The notes beneath the pieces were generated by a model that was given only the letters and a program-made list of their open reading frames with translations, ran no database searches and was not told the DNA's origin. A program made the translations under genes and the position numbers. From WJKR01 sp964556395 (GTDB lineage Archaea; Nanobdellota; Nanobdellia; Woesearchaeales; WJKR01), in contig CAZKVR010000007.1 of the NCBI GenBank assembly GCA_964556395.1, forward strand, positions 1 to 44,902: a stretch of 44,902 nt of DNA, given 5' to 3'. This document shows positions 1-8,750 of this stretch, one piece after another; within the stretch, counting starts at the first letter, position 1, and every line of letters starts with the position of its first letter.

Positions 1-44
1 TATTTTTTTGGAATCGTTTTTTCATTTTCATGTACGTGGATACA

Positions 45-617
45 TCATGTTTTTTGGTTGATTTCTCTGATTATTGTTTGGATATCTTGTTTGCTGCTGT
101 CAATCAAGATTTCCGGCTTCTCGGGCTCCTCGTAAGGAGCATCCAATCCCGTAAAACTCTTTATCTCGCCTTTCCGCGCCTTCGCGTACAGGCCTTTCGG
201 GTCGCGTCTCTCGCATTCTTCCAGCGGGCACTTCACGTAGACTTCCACGAAATCATCTCCTATCAATGACCGCGCGAAGTCTCGGTCTTTCCGGTACGGG
301 CTGATGAAGCACACCAATACTGTGATGCCGGCGTCGTAGAACAATCTGGCCACTTCCGCCACTCGTCGGATGTTCTCCTCACGGTCCTCAGAGGAAAAGC
401 CGAGGTTCTTGTTCAGCCCGTGCCTCACGTTATCCCCATCCAAGATAAAGGTCGGATGCCCTTGTTCGTGTAGCTTCTTCTCGAACTCCGCCGCTATCGT
501 AGACTTCCCCGACCCTGACAGGCCGGTAAGCCAGAACACCTTGTTCTTCTTACCGAACAATTTCACACGGTCTTCGCGCGTGACCTTGCCGTGGTGCCAG
601 GTGATGTTGTCAGCCAT
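45..617 (-). CDS. cysC: Adenylylsulfate (APS) kinase
   Basis: Phosphorylates APS with ATP to give PAPS, the sulfate donor for sulfotransferases; cytosolic. The 190-residue product is the usual length of a stand-alone CysC. It carries an intact Walker A, GLSGSGKST (about residues 32-40), the substrate segment DGDNVRHGLNKNLGFS, and the lid region with KSFTGLDAPYE followed by PEKPEI. The ATG lies 5 nt after the cysN stop, so it is the last gene of the minus-strand sulfation operon. Because the C-terminal kinase-like domain of the upstream CysN has a damaged P-loop, this protein is probably the only working APS kinase here. Family assignment is secure. That PAPS is used for sulfation rather than reduction is inferred from the neighbouring sulfotransferase and CysQ and from the absence of a PAPS reductase in the window. 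Confidence 0.96.
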   Translation of the reverse strand: MADNITWHHGKVTREDRVKLFGKKNKVFWLTGLSGSGKSTIAAEFEKKLHEQGHPTFILDGDNVRHGLNKNLGFSSEDREENIRRVAEVARLFYDAGITVLVCFISPYRKDRDFARSLIGDDFVEVYVKCPLEECERRDPKGLYAKARKGEIKSFTGLDAPYEEPEKPEILIDSSKQDIQTIIREINQKT

Positions 618-622
618 GGTGT

Positions 623-2410
623 CTACCTGCTGAAGATATTGTTATTAGACGACAGTTTGCCGAGGAGCTTGTTCGCGTTAGCCTCGACGCCGTTGTTCTC
701 GTCCAGGAACACGTCCACCACGCCGTTGCCGTTCGCAAAATCGCCGACGTTGGCAGTGATGATGAAGTCCTGGTTGATGATAGTCCGTAACAACCTTATT
801 TCAGACTCAGTCAGATCGCTGGCGGTCGCTAAGACAATCAGGCCCGCGTCCAACAACAAGTGTGACACCTCTCCCAGCCGTCGGATGTGCTCTTGTCGCT
901 GTTTCTTGTCGATATCCGCATCAAGTCCACGCAACAGGTTTCCGATGCCGAGGAAGTACGGCGAGCGTCCCTGGTCGAACAACGCCCGTTCCAACCGCTT
1001 GGCGATGGATTTCTTGTCCACCCCTGTGGGTCCGGTGATGAGCATCAGTGTTGGGAACTGGCCGTACTTGAGCGCGCGCTCCCGGAAGCCGATGCTGCCG
1101 GGGTCCCATTTCTGCTCGCGCAGGTAGATCTGCTCGCGTGTGGCTGATTCCTCGTCTTCCAACGGCTCGGTGATGATGCCGCCTCCGCGGATCTCGTAGT
1201 CGTCCACCAGTACGAACCGTCCGGTGGATTTCATCGCCTTGAACGTGTCGAACGCCAACGGCACCTTTGATTCTATGACGCAGTCCGCCACTTCGTGTCG
1301 TTTGACTTCTTGCGCCTTCGCGCTCTCCAGCGAGGATGAGTTGAGTACGCCTGTTATCCCGGTGACGCGCACTTTCGCCTCGGAGGTGGTGAGTTTGAGC
1401 TTGTACTCCTTGTCCAGCTCCATCGGCTTCTTCCCCATCCAGAAGATGCTCGCCTTGAACCGACGGCCCACGTGAGGGGTGGCTTCGGACGCCTTGCAGG
1501 CGATCTCGCCGCGCGTGGCGAAGACCTGTTCCGTCAGGGTGAATCCTGTCGACTCGCCTGCTGTGACTGATTCCTTGCCGTTGACGTTGAACTCCTCGAT
1601 TGATTGGACCGTGGAGGTCTTGTAGGAGGGCAGGAACACCACCTTGTCCCCGGCTTTGAGGGTGCCTGTCTCGACGCGGCCTGCGATGATGCGGCGGTCG
1701 TCGCCGAGGTTGGTGAACTTGTACACGCCCTGGACGGGCATGCGGAACTCCTTGTCCTCGGGCAACGGCTCCTTCTCGAACCGGTCGACCGCATCCAAGA
1801 CAGTGTCACCTTTGAACCAGGAGAGGTTCTTCGAAGGCTGCGCCACGTTGTCGCCCTCGCGGGCGGAGACTGGTATGAAGTCCCGGGGCGTGATGCCGAT
1901 GCCCTTGAGGAACGCTGTGAAATCCTTCTTCACCTTGTCGAACCGTTCCTGTGAGTAGTCGACGAGGTCCATCTTGTTCACGGTCACCAGTACTTGCTTG
2001 ATGCCGAGGAGGGAGAGCATGTATGCGTGCCGCTTGGAGTTCTCCTGGATGCCCTCGTCGGCGTCTATCACGAGGACTGCGGCTTCAGCCCTGGCAGCTC
2101 CTGAGATCATGTTCTTGAGGAATTCTATGTGGCCTGGGGCGTCGATGATGATGTACTCCCTCTTGGTGGACTTGAAGAAGCACCTGGCGCTATCAATAGT
2201 GACGCCTTGAGATTGCTCGTCCTTCAATGCGTCCAGGAGGAACGCGTATTCGAACGTCTTGGCGTTCTTCTTGCAGTACGCCTTGACCTGTTCCAGCTTG
2301 CCCTCCGGGAGAGAGTCTGTATCAGCCAATAGGCGGCCGACGAGGGTGCTCTTGCCGTGGTCGACGTGTCCGACCATGACGATGTTCATCTGCTCGTCCT
2401 TGCGGCTCAC
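623..2410 (-). CDS. cysN: Sulfate adenylyltransferase subunit 1 (GTPase) fused to a degenerate APS-kinase domain
   Basis: With CysD it makes APS from ATP and sulfate, driven by GTP hydrolysis. Residues 10 to about 420 are an EF-Tu-like GTPase: VMVGHVDHGKST (G1), DAPGHIEF (G3), NKMD (G4), then beta-barrel domains. Residues from about 450 to 595 resemble CysC (LITGPTGVDKKS, then QEHIRRLGEVSHLLLDAGLIV, which parallels the ENIRRVAEVARLFYDAGITV of the separate CysC). The P-loop, however, reads GPTGVDKKS instead of GLSGSGKST, and the CysC DGDNVRHGLN segment is replaced by GIGNLLRGLD. This part is therefore probably not catalytic. CysN-CysC (NodQ-like) fusions are known; a dead kinase domain beside a live separate CysC is unusual. 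The GTG start overlaps the cysD stop as GTGA; an alternative ATG lies seven codons on. Confidence 0.95.
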   Translation of the reverse strand: MSRKDEQMNIVMVGHVDHGKSTLVGRLLADTDSLPEGKLEQVKAYCKKNAKTFEYAFLLDALKDEQSQGVTIDSARCFFKSTKREYIIIDAPGHIEFLKNMISGAARAEAAVLVIDADEGIQENSKRHAYMLSLLGIKQVLVTVNKMDLVDYSQERFDKVKKDFTAFLKGIGITPRDFIPVSAREGDNVAQPSKNLSWFKGDTVLDAVDRFEKEPLPEDKEFRMPVQGVYKFTNLGDDRRIIAGRVETGTLKAGDKVVFLPSYKTSTVQSIEEFNVNGKESVTAGESTGFTLTEQVFATRGEIACKASEATPHVGRRFKASIFWMGKKPMELDKEYKLKLTTSEAKVRVTGITGVLNSSSLESAKAQEVKRHEVADCVIESKVPLAFDTFKAMKSTGRFVLVDDYEIRGGGIITEPLEDEESATREQIYLREQKWDPGSIGFRERALKYGQFPTLMLITGPTGVDKKSIAKRLERALFDQGRSPYFLGIGNLLRGLDADIDKKQRQEHIRRLGEVSHLLLDAGLIVLATASDLTESEIRLLRTIINQDFIITANVGDFANGNGVVDVFLDENNGVEANANKLLGKLSSNNNIFSR

Positions 2411-3285
2411 ATGTACCCCTCCTTGCGCAGGTTTTCCAGGCCGCCGCCGTCCTCCTTGTCCTGCTCCCGGCCGGAGCGCTCCGCGACCTTGCTGAACTTG
2501 CCGCTGCGGAGCTCTTCAACCACTTCGTCGACGTCCTTGGCGTCGGAGTCGACAGGGTTTGTGCAGGGGTAGCAGCCTAATGACCGGTACCGCTTGCCGT
2601 TCTTGGCGAAGTAGAGTGAGGTGATGGGGATGTTCTCCTTCTGGATGTACAGCCAGATGTCCAGCTCGGTCCAATCCAATAATGGGTGGATGCGGAGGTG
2701 GGTGTTAGGCGCGAAGTCGGTCTTGAACTGGTTCCACAGCTCGGGCGGCTGGTCGTTGACGTCCCAGTCGTTGTTCTTGTCCCGCGGCGAGAAGTACCTC
2801 TCCTTGGAACGGCTGCCCTCCTCGTCCGCCCGGGCGCCGACGATGACGCCGGTGTAAGGCTCCCTATCCTCATCCACCACATACTTCTTTTTATGATGAT
2901 CCAATCGGTAACGCGGCCACGCTCCTGATAGCGTGTTCCTCAAAGCGTCGGTCTTGAGCGCCTTGCAGCACTGCATCCGGGTCAACTTGCCGTCGGGAAA
3001 AGTCTCCTTCTTCTCCAAAGCCTCGGTGTTCTGGCCGACGACCATGTTCAACCCCAACTCCAAAGCGAGCTTGTCCCGGTACTCGATCATCTCAGGGATC
3101 TTGTAGCCCGTGTCGATGTGCACCAGAGGGAAAGGCACGTGTCCTCCGAAGGCCTTCCTGGCGAGCCAGAGCATGACCGTAGAATCCTTGCCGATGCTCC
3201 AGAGCATGACGAGGCTCTTGAACTTCGCGTACGCCTCGCGCAGGATGTAGACGCTCTGTGCTTCCAACGCTTCCAGCCTATCCAT
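2407..3285 (-). CDS. cysD: Sulfate adenylyltransferase subunit 2 (ATP pyrophosphatase)
   Basis: Catalytic subunit of heterodimeric ATP sulfurylase, which makes APS and pyrophosphate from ATP and sulfate. The 292-residue product is close to the usual 300. It shows the PP-loop SIGKDSTVMLW (about residues 30-40), the segment HIDTGYKIPEM, GVIVGARADEEGSR and RIHPLLDWTELDIW, all hallmarks of CysD. The C-terminus has the YRSLGCYPCT motif shared with PAPS-reductase-like proteins. The ATG overlaps the cysQ stop by 8 nt and its own stop overlaps cysN, so CysD and CysN are translationally coupled, consistent with a 1:1 complex. Confidence 0.96.
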   Translation of the reverse strand: MDRLEALEAQSVYILREAYAKFKSLVMLWSIGKDSTVMLWLARKAFGGHVPFPLVHIDTGYKIPEMIEYRDKLALELGLNMVVGQNTEALEKKETFPDGKLTRMQCCKALKTDALRNTLSGAWPRYRLDHHKKKYVVDEDREPYTGVIVGARADEEGSRSKERYFSPRDKNNDWDVNDQPPELWNQFKTDFAPNTHLRIHPLLDWTELDIWLYIQKENIPITSLYFAKNGKRYRSLGCYPCTNPVDSDAKDVDEVVEELRSGKFSKVAERSGREQDKEDGGGLENLRKEGYM

Positions 3286-4072
3286 GTGATACCAACCCCA
3301 CCAGCTTCTCGTGCGCGCAGCCGTTCGAGGCCACGAACCCCCTGATGAGAGGGTGTGACTTGTTGTACTTTAAAGGTTTTCCGTCCAGTGATGTCAAGAC
3401 TCCACCACTCTCCCTGATGATGGCGTCCATGGCGCAGATGTCCCACTCCATGGTGTCGCCCAAGCGGATGTAGACGTCCGCTTCCCCAGCCGCAACGAGG
3501 CATCCCTTGAGCGAGCTGCCTGCAGGCCTGGCTTCAGGGAAGCCGGCTCTGTCGAGGATGGCTTGGAGTTCAGGACTGGCGTGGGAGCGGCTCTTCACCA
3601 CGACCATCTCGTCGAAGCGCGTCCGCTGGCTGGCGGCGAGGCTTTCCCGCCCACCATCATGTTCTTTATAAACACCTATCCCTTTCGCCGCCCAGTAGAG
3701 CTCGTCCTTGGCCGGCAAGCAGACCACACCCAAGACAGGCTCTCCACTGACTGTGAGGGCTATGTTGACGGTGAACTCGCCGTTCGCCTTGAGGAACTCC
3801 TTCGTCCCGTCCAACGGGTCGACCACCCACACCCGTTCCTTCCGGAGCCTCTCCTGCTCGTCGGTCTCTTCTTCTGAGAGGACGCCGTCTTCGGGGCGGG
3901 CCGCTCTCAAACCTTTTGTTATGATGTCGTTAGAAGCGATATCTGCCTGTGTGAGGGGGCTCTCATCCTCCTTGTAGCTCGTCTCGACACTCCCTTCATA
4001 GAATTTCATGATGGCCGTGCCCGCCTCGCGGGCCAGCTTCTTGGCGAGAACGAGCTCTTCCTTCAAATCCAT
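3278..4072 (-). CDS. cysQ: 3'(2'),5'-bisphosphate nucleotidase (PAP phosphatase)
   Basis: Hydrolyses PAP, the by-product of sulfotransferases, to AMP. It belongs to the Li-sensitive inositol-phosphatase superfamily: SEEETDE (metal site 1), WVVDPLDGTKEF (metal site 2) and EWDICAMDAIIRESGG near the C-terminus are all present. I chose ATG 4072 (264 aa) because the family begins near this residue and a T-rich/A-rich TATA-like element sits about 25 nt upstream, which fits a leaderless start. A GTG at 4123, overlapping the sulfotransferase stop, would add 17 residues and couple the two genes. The placement between a sulfotransferase and CysDNC matches a PAP-recycling role. Confidence 0.93.
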   Translation of the reverse strand: MDLKEELVLAKKLAREAGTAIMKFYEGSVETSYKEDESPLTQADIASNDIITKGLRAARPEDGVLSEEETDEQERLRKERVWVVDPLDGTKEFLKANGEFTVNIALTVSGEPVLGVVCLPAKDELYWAAKGIGVYKEHDGGRESLAASQRTRFDEMVVVKSRSHASPELQAILDRAGFPEARPAGSSLKGCLVAAGEADVYIRLGDTMEWDICAMDAIIRESGGVLTSLDGKPLKYNKSHPLIRGFVASNGCAHEKLVGLVSHG

Positions 4073-4089
4073 CCTTGGAGGGTAAGAGG

Positions 4090-4103
4090 CTTTTTTTAAA
4101 AGG
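4090..4103 (-). promoter_or_regulatory. Internal TATA-like element for cysQ-cysDNC
   Basis: On the minus strand this reads TTTTAAAAAAAG, centred about 25 nt before the cysQ ATG at 4072. Archaeal TATA boxes lie about 26 nt before the transcription start, so the PAPS half of the operon may also be transcribed on its own as a leaderless message. Confidence 0.5.
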
Positions 4104-4122
4104 GTTCTGGAAGAAGCTTTCA

Positions 4123-5034
4123 CTATGCCCTATATCCATACTCTTCCAGGTGTGATGAGAGCTCTTCCGTCACCGTCTCCTGCTGCGACGGCGTGAAGTC
4201 CTGCTTCCACCGGCCGGTGTGGGCTTTGTCGAGGGGGAAATCCGATAGTGTCTGTTCCGGCTCGATGCCGATGAAAGAGCACATTTTCGTGATGGTCTCC
4301 TTCTTGCGTGCTACAAGGTCTTCCAGCCGTACCTCCAGGTATTCGTCTTCTGCCAAGAGCTGTTTCTGATGCTCCCACTTCCTCATGACCGACCGGTACC
4401 ACTCTATGACTTGAGGTAGCTCGTTCGGAGTCCACCCTTGCCTCGTCAGGGACGCGACGACGTCTCGGGGATCCCTCACCACGTGGAGTATCTTGCTGTC
4501 AGGGATGAGGTCCAACAGTTCGCGGGCGTAGAGCGTGTTCCACGTGTTGTCCTCGACGAACAATTCCTTGCCGTGCCTCTTCAGCATCCCTCTGATGAGG
4601 TTGTCGAAGAACGTCCTGAAAATCGGCTTCAGCTCTTCCTGTGAACGGTAGGGCGCGAACGCCATCTCCTCCTTGTCACTGCCGGGCCAGGAGCCCTTAT
4701 AAGTGAATGACTTGAGGCTTCTGATGAGCTCGTCCACATGAGCGGTATACCTTGGAAAGTGCTCTTCGAGTTCCCACCCGCTATAGACTTCCCGTTCCTC
4801 GTCCTTGTGTGACAGCATGCGCAGGAATGCCGAGAGATCCTCTAACTTGTGGTCCGCATAGTACGGCGACCAGTTCTGCGCGAACGAGTTGTAGAAGTCA
4901 ATCACTCCTCGCGGGTCTATGGTGAACCGGTGTTCGAACGGCAGGGAGAAGGTCTTGCTGTGCTGGGAGAGCAGTTCCTTGACGATGTTCGTGCCGCTCC
5001 TCCCAGACCCTCCTATAAGGATTGTCCGTGTCAT
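4123..5034 (-). CDS. PAPS-dependent sulfotransferase
   Basis: Transfers sulfate from PAPS to an acceptor, here most likely a glycan. Near the N-terminus is the 5'-phosphosulfate loop LIGGSGRSGTNIVKELL; in the middle is the 3'-phosphate-binding motif LHVVRDPRDVVASL. About 303 residues is normal for the Sulfotransfer family. No membrane segment is seen, so it should act in the cytosol before the glycan is flipped. I chose ATG 5034 because it overlaps the PIG-L stop as ATGA; an in-frame ATG at 5046 is possible. It sits between sugar-processing genes and cysQ-cysDNC, which ties PAPS supply to its use. The acceptor cannot be read from the sequence. Confidence 0.92.
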   Translation of the reverse strand: MTRTILIGGSGRSGTNIVKELLSQHSKTFSLPFEHRFTIDPRGVIDFYNSFAQNWSPYYADHKLEDLSAFLRMLSHKDEEREVYSGWELEEHFPRYTAHVDELIRSLKSFTYKGSWPGSDKEEMAFAPYRSQEELKPIFRTFFDNLIRGMLKRHGKELFVEDNTWNTLYARELLDLIPDSKILHVVRDPRDVVASLTRQGWTPNELPQVIEWYRSVMRKWEHQKQLLAEDEYLEVRLEDLVARKKETITKMCSFIGIEPEQTLSDFPLDKAHTGRWKQDFTPSQQETVTEELSSHLEEYGYRA

Positions 5035-5663
5035 TCTCGTATCCACCGTATCATCTCGAACGCTTCCGCATAGGAAGCCTTGACTTGCATCCCCCTATAC
5101 CGCGCGTGGCCTTCGATGAAGGCTTTCTCGGTGTAGGACCTGTCGAGGTGTTTCTGCGTCTCGTATTCCTGGATGGCCTCCACCTTGCGGTTGACGTGCC
5201 TCTCCTCGAGCTTGACGAAATAGTTCATCGTCGGAGCCTCAAAGTAGTTCCAAGGGAACTCGTACCCTATGATGCTCTTGTCCTTGAACGCCCTCTGGGC
5301 CTCTTCGAAGATGACCTTGTGGTCCTGGTGGACGTCTTTTGAGGACGGGCATAGGATGATGCTCGGCTGGACCTTTTCCTTGAGGGTGATGAGGAATTCG
5401 AGGATGTCTTGCCTGTAGCTCGGGAAATCCCTCACTGGATAATCCTTGATGGTGAGGTTCTCCGCTTTCAGTCCGAGCACCTTTGCGGCCTTCTTCGCCT
5501 CTTGGTAGAGCGCGTCTTCGGGGAAGCCTTCCGGTACTGATGCCTGGCATCTCGAGAAGATGGCTCCGAACACCTCTGCACCTTCTTCCAGCAATTTGGC
5601 CACGGTGCCTCCGCATCCGAACTCGATGTCGTCCGTGTGCGGGGCTAGTATAAGCACGTTCAT
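5031..5663 (-). CDS. PIG-L/LmbE family deacetylase
   Basis: Zinc-dependent N-deacetylase of GlcNAc-type sugars or related molecules. The N-terminal motif LAPHTDDIEFGCGG is the family signature (PHxDD, with T where P is common), and VHQDHK supplies the later zinc ligand. The length of 210 residues is typical. The ATG overlaps the preceding glycosyltransferase stop as ATGA, and its stop overlaps the sulfotransferase start. In this setting it could expose an amino group on a hexosamine for N-sulfation, as in heparan-type chemistry, but that coupling is an inference; other LmbE proteins act on small thiols or antibiotics. Confidence 0.9.
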   Translation of the reverse strand: MNVLILAPHTDDIEFGCGGTVAKLLEEGAEVFGAIFSRCQASVPEGFPEDALYQEAKKAAKVLGLKAENLTIKDYPVRDFPSYRQDILEFLITLKEKVQPSIILCPSSKDVHQDHKVIFEEAQRAFKDKSIIGYEFPWNYFEAPTMNYFVKLEERHVNRKVEAIQEYETQKHLDRSYTEKAFIEGHARYRGMQVKASYAEAFEMIRWIRE

Positions 5664-6937
5664 CGTTTCACCTGCAACAATTTTTTGTACATCCCTACGA
5701 GCTTCTCCTCCTCTTTTTTCCAGCTGTTCTCCTTGGCTCCTTTTTTGCTGTTCTTAGAGAATTCCTCGTAGTTTCCCATGATAAGGTCATAGGCTTCTCT
5801 TATCCTTTTCGGTGTAATCTTATCGATCGTGACGCCTGCATGGTAGGTATCGATGAACGCTTTCATGCGCTTATTGTAGCTGGTGGTGATGCTGGGGAGC
5901 CCTGTGGCTGCGTATTCGATGAGTTTTGTCGAGAAGCCATCAGTCCTTTTAGGGTTGTCATGGAAGAGCACGAACCCTATCCTTGCTTTCGCAAGCTCTC
6001 CCGGTATCTCTTTGAACGGCAGCTTCTCTTTGAGGGTGACTTGTTCTTGGAGGCCTGATGACTTGACCTTGTCCTTGATTTTTCGTCGCTCTTCAGGCCT
6101 CCCGGTCATGACAATCCGTGCTGTGAACCCCTCTTCCTTATAGGCCTTCATGAAATCTAAGAATTCCGACACGCCCCTGTCCTCGCTGACGGTACCGCAG
6201 TAGACGAAATCATACTTCTTTTTTGTCTTGCCATCCTTGTAAATCTCGGTTTTGGGATGGTTCTTGATACAGGTGATGCCTTTCTTGAACCCCCACTTCC
6301 TGAACTTCTGCTCGTGGTGCTCGACGACCGTGATGATGTGGTCGGCCTTCCTTGAATAGTGGCGCTCGTACAGGATGCTGGCGACCACTATCAATCTCTT
6401 CACGGCACCACTGAGGTGGGAGGCTTGCCGTATCATCCTCTGGTAATTCTCATGGACGTCGTAGACGACCTTGGACTTCCTTCTGCGCTTGAGATAAGGT
6501 ATCAGCGCTAGCGCGTCGAAGTCGTGGATGTGGTACGTATTGACATCCAATTCTTTAGTCACTTCGCGTAGCTTCCTGATGAAAAAAGCCGGGTTGTTCC
6601 TCTTTTTACGGAGGACGAGCACGTCGGCTTGCTCTGTCTCCTGGAACATCTCGTGGTGGGTGTCGAAGTAGATGACGAGGACCTTGAGACCGAGTTTCTT
6701 CCTGAGGCTGGTGGCTTCCTTGTGATATATCCGTTGTTCGAACAATGGGTGTCTCGTCGAGATCATGCACACGTCGTAAGACTTGTGCTTCCACGCGCCG
6801 GCCGGAATCATGCGGTGGGGACTTCGAATCTGTTTAATATGTTTTGTGGAACCTCTCTTCTTATATCCGGTACTGGCTGGTCGGCCTTCCTCTCTGGTTG
6901 GCGGGGCCGTCTCCGGCTTCATCGTTGTGAGGCTCAT
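5660..6937 (-). CDS. Glycosyltransferase family 4 (GT-B fold)
   Basis: Transfers a sugar from an activated donor. The C-terminal half shows the GT4 pattern: VYCGTVSEDRGV, IVMTGRPEE, and the donor-binding FSTKLIEYAATGLPSITT. The N-terminal half has VVYDVHENYQRM, also usual for GT4. The first 45 residues are hydrophilic and not part of the fold, so the true start may be the ATG at 6922 or a later one. A TATA-like GCTATAAACA lies at about 6954-6963, so an internal promoter is possible; there are 49 nt between the upstream stop and this start, the largest gap in the operon. Substrate unknown. Confidence 0.87.
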   Translation of the reverse strand: MSLTTMKPETAPPTREEGRPASTGYKKRGSTKHIKQIRSPHRMIPAGAWKHKSYDVCMISTRHPLFEQRIYHKEATSLRKKLGLKVLVIYFDTHHEMFQETEQADVLVLRKKRNNPAFFIRKLREVTKELDVNTYHIHDFDALALIPYLKRRRKSKVVYDVHENYQRMIRQASHLSGAVKRLIVVASILYERHYSRKADHIITVVEHHEQKFRKWGFKKGITCIKNHPKTEIYKDGKTKKKYDFVYCGTVSEDRGVSEFLDFMKAYKEEGFTARIVMTGRPEERRKIKDKVKSSGLQEQVTLKEKLPFKEIPGELAKARIGFVLFHDNPKRTDGFSTKLIEYAATGLPSITTSYNKRMKAFIDTYHAGVTIDKITPKRIREAYDLIMGNYEEFSKNSKKGAKENSWKKEEEKLVGMYKKLLQVKR

Positions 6938-6986
6938 CGTTTCTATTCCTTCTGTTTATAGCGTTGTCCTGCCTGTGGCGAACAGG

Positions 6987-7790
6987 CTAGCTTTCACCGA
7001 AAGAATCTTCCTTTCCGCCATACGCAGGGAAAGTGTACCCTTTCTTCTTGCAATACTTGACGAGCCAGACGTACCAGTCGTGATACCTTGGGAACTGCCG
7101 CTTGTTGAAATGCCTCTGGTGGAGTAGGATGTGCGCTTCGCCTTCTTGTTCGAGCGCTCGGAGCCGTGCCCGCGTCTTCCTCTTCGCCGCTTCCAGCGTC
7201 AGCGACCCTTTGAGCGGGCTGAACAGGTAGGTGTCCATCAGGTTGATGGGGTGCAACGGTATCCTGCCTTTGCGGGTGCTCCCTGTCGCGTCGTAGGTCG
7301 TCGCGTCGTAGGCGTATCCTATATCTGCGGCTTTCTTCTTGGTGTGCTCGTCTTGCCTGAGGTAGTGCGTCCTGAGGCCTAGGCGTCTCTTCCCGGTAAT
7401 TCTTCTCGCCCTTTCGAGCTCTTCTTCCATGAGTCTTCGTTGTTCGTACGCGATGCCGTGGACGCCGACTTCGAATCCTTTCTCCTGGGCTTTCCGGAAC
7501 GCTTCGGCGGCTTCCCTCAGGTCGTAGTTGAGGCCTTTGCTCCCTTTCCGGGTGGCTATGAACACGGTGGCTTTCACGCCGTGCCGCTTGTTGAACTCGA
7601 GCAGCTCTTCAAGGTTGTTCCACCCGTCGTTGTTGCAGAGCGCTTTGAGCTTGTGCCCGAGCGTCTTGAGACTGATGAGTCCTTTGGCGAGTTCCAGCAG
7701 CGATAGGATGACGTATTTGGGGAGCACCAGGTCTTTCAGGTGTTCCTTGATGGTCAGGTGGTCGACGTCGTGGCTGACGTACACCTTCAT
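6987..7790 (-). CDS. Polysaccharide deacetylase (NodB-like)
   Basis: 267 residues, start ATG 7790, overlapping the upstream GT2 stop as ATGA. The same frame stays open far upstream, but that part is only the out-of-frame shadow of the GT2. The N-terminus MKVYVSHDVDHLT carries the paired aspartates of the NodB fold, GFEVGVHGIAYE supplies a histidine of the metal site, and LRTHYLRQDEHT and HILLHQRHFN give later conserved stretches. Members remove N- or O-acetyl groups from glycans. Together with the PIG-L gene this gives two deacetylases in one glycan operon. No signal peptide is seen, so it probably acts on a cytosolic lipid-linked intermediate. Confidence 0.88.
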   Translation of the reverse strand: MKVYVSHDVDHLTIKEHLKDLVLPKYVILSLLELAKGLISLKTLGHKLKALCNNDGWNNLEELLEFNKRHGVKATVFIATRKGSKGLNYDLREAAEAFRKAQEKGFEVGVHGIAYEQRRLMEEELERARRITGKRRLGLRTHYLRQDEHTKKKAADIGYAYDATTYDATGSTRKGRIPLHPINLMDTYLFSPLKGSLTLEAAKRKTRARLRALEQEGEAHILLHQRHFNKRQFPRYHDWYVWLVKYCKKKGYTFPAYGGKEDSFGES

Positions 7791-8749
7791 GCCTTCCGCC
7801 TCCGGGTTTTCAGCGCTTGCCCTGCCATGCCGAACCCGTATCCGATGTGTATGAGGATGTGCGCCACGATGTTCCGCCAGAAGCTCCGGGGCCGTCGCAG
7901 GCTGTTCGTGGCGACTGCCCCGACGTATACTCCTAGGGGTAGCAGGTACCACTCGGTGAAGGGTGCGATGGCGGGTGTCGTCGCGATGTAGAGCGCCAGC
8001 CCGACCGGTAGCAGTTGCTTGAGGCTTCCCAGGCCGTGTTTCTGTATGATCTTCTCCCGGGCCTTGCCGTACTCGTACATCTGCTTGGCGAGTTTCCGTG
8101 GTGTCGTCCGGCTGTAGTATTGTGACTTGATTGCGGGGTCGAACAGGAGCTTGTAGCCTTTCTTGACGAGCCGTTGGTTGAGCTCCGCGTCCTGGCCGAC
8201 GGGGAAGTCCGTGTCGAACGGCCCGGCCTCGTGTAGGGCTTCCTTGCGGTACATCCCGAACACCGTCGTGAGGGCGTATCCTTTCTTCCGGGCGTACCTG
8301 TACGTCGAGATGCCGCCTCCCATGAACGTGCTCGTCGTGAACTCGACGGCTTGTTGGAACTTGTCCTTGGTCTTCGTGTTGGTCAGCTTCCCGCCGACCG
8401 CCGCGGTCGTCTTGGGTTCCCGCTTCATGGCTTCGAGGTTCTTCCTCAGCCACGCCTTCGGCACCTTGCTGTGGGCTCCGAGTATGACGACGTACTCTCC
8501 CTTGCTCTTCTTCACGCCCTTGTTGAACGCGTACGGCGTCCGTCTGTGGGGGTTGTCTTCCAGCCTCACTCGTTGATCCTTGTCGGCGTACGTCCTGACG
8601 ACCTCTTTCGTCTTGTCCTCCGACCGTCCGTCCACGACGAGTATCTCGTAGGGCTCTTTCACGTCTTGCTTGAGCAGCGAGTCGAGGAGCTTTCCGATGT
8701 ACCGCTCCTCGTTGTACGTCGGCACCACGACTGAGATGAGCGGTTTCAT
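7787..8749 (-). CDS. Glycosyltransferase family 2, membrane-associated
   Basis: GT-A fold transferase. The N-terminus ISVVVPTYNEERYIGKLL, the EILVVDGRSEDKT segment and the later PVGQDAELNQRL (acidic ED/QD-type motif) are classic family 2 features; ExoA-like proteins look similar. After about residue 235 there are hydrophobic stretches (LLPVGLALYIATTPAIAPF and WYLLPLGVYVGAVAT), so it is anchored to the membrane where a lipid-linked acceptor would be. 320 residues, starting 2 nt after the DUF2304 stop. Sugar specificity unknown. Confidence 0.9.
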   Translation of the reverse strand: MKPLISVVVPTYNEERYIGKLLDSLLKQDVKEPYEILVVDGRSEDKTKEVVRTYADKDQRVRLEDNPHRRTPYAFNKGVKKSKGEYVVILGAHSKVPKAWLRKNLEAMKREPKTTAAVGGKLTNTKTKDKFQQAVEFTTSTFMGGGISTYRYARKKGYALTTVFGMYRKEALHEAGPFDTDFPVGQDAELNQRLVKKGYKLLFDPAIKSQYYSRTTPRKLAKQMYEYGKAREKIIQKHGLGSLKQLLPVGLALYIATTPAIAPFTEWYLLPLGVYVGAVATNSLRRPRSFWRNIVAHILIHIGYGFGMAGQALKTRRRKA

Positions 8750-8750
8750 C

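Noticed and set aside
1..44. Terminator or further gene after cysC
   Set aside because: On the minus strand this stretch is A-rich rather than T-rich and too short to judge; nothing can be supported.
7791..8453. N-terminal extension of the polysaccharide deacetylase frame
   Set aside because: This part is GT2 coding sequence read in another frame; the ATGA overlap at 7790 gives a natural start and the NodB motif follows directly.
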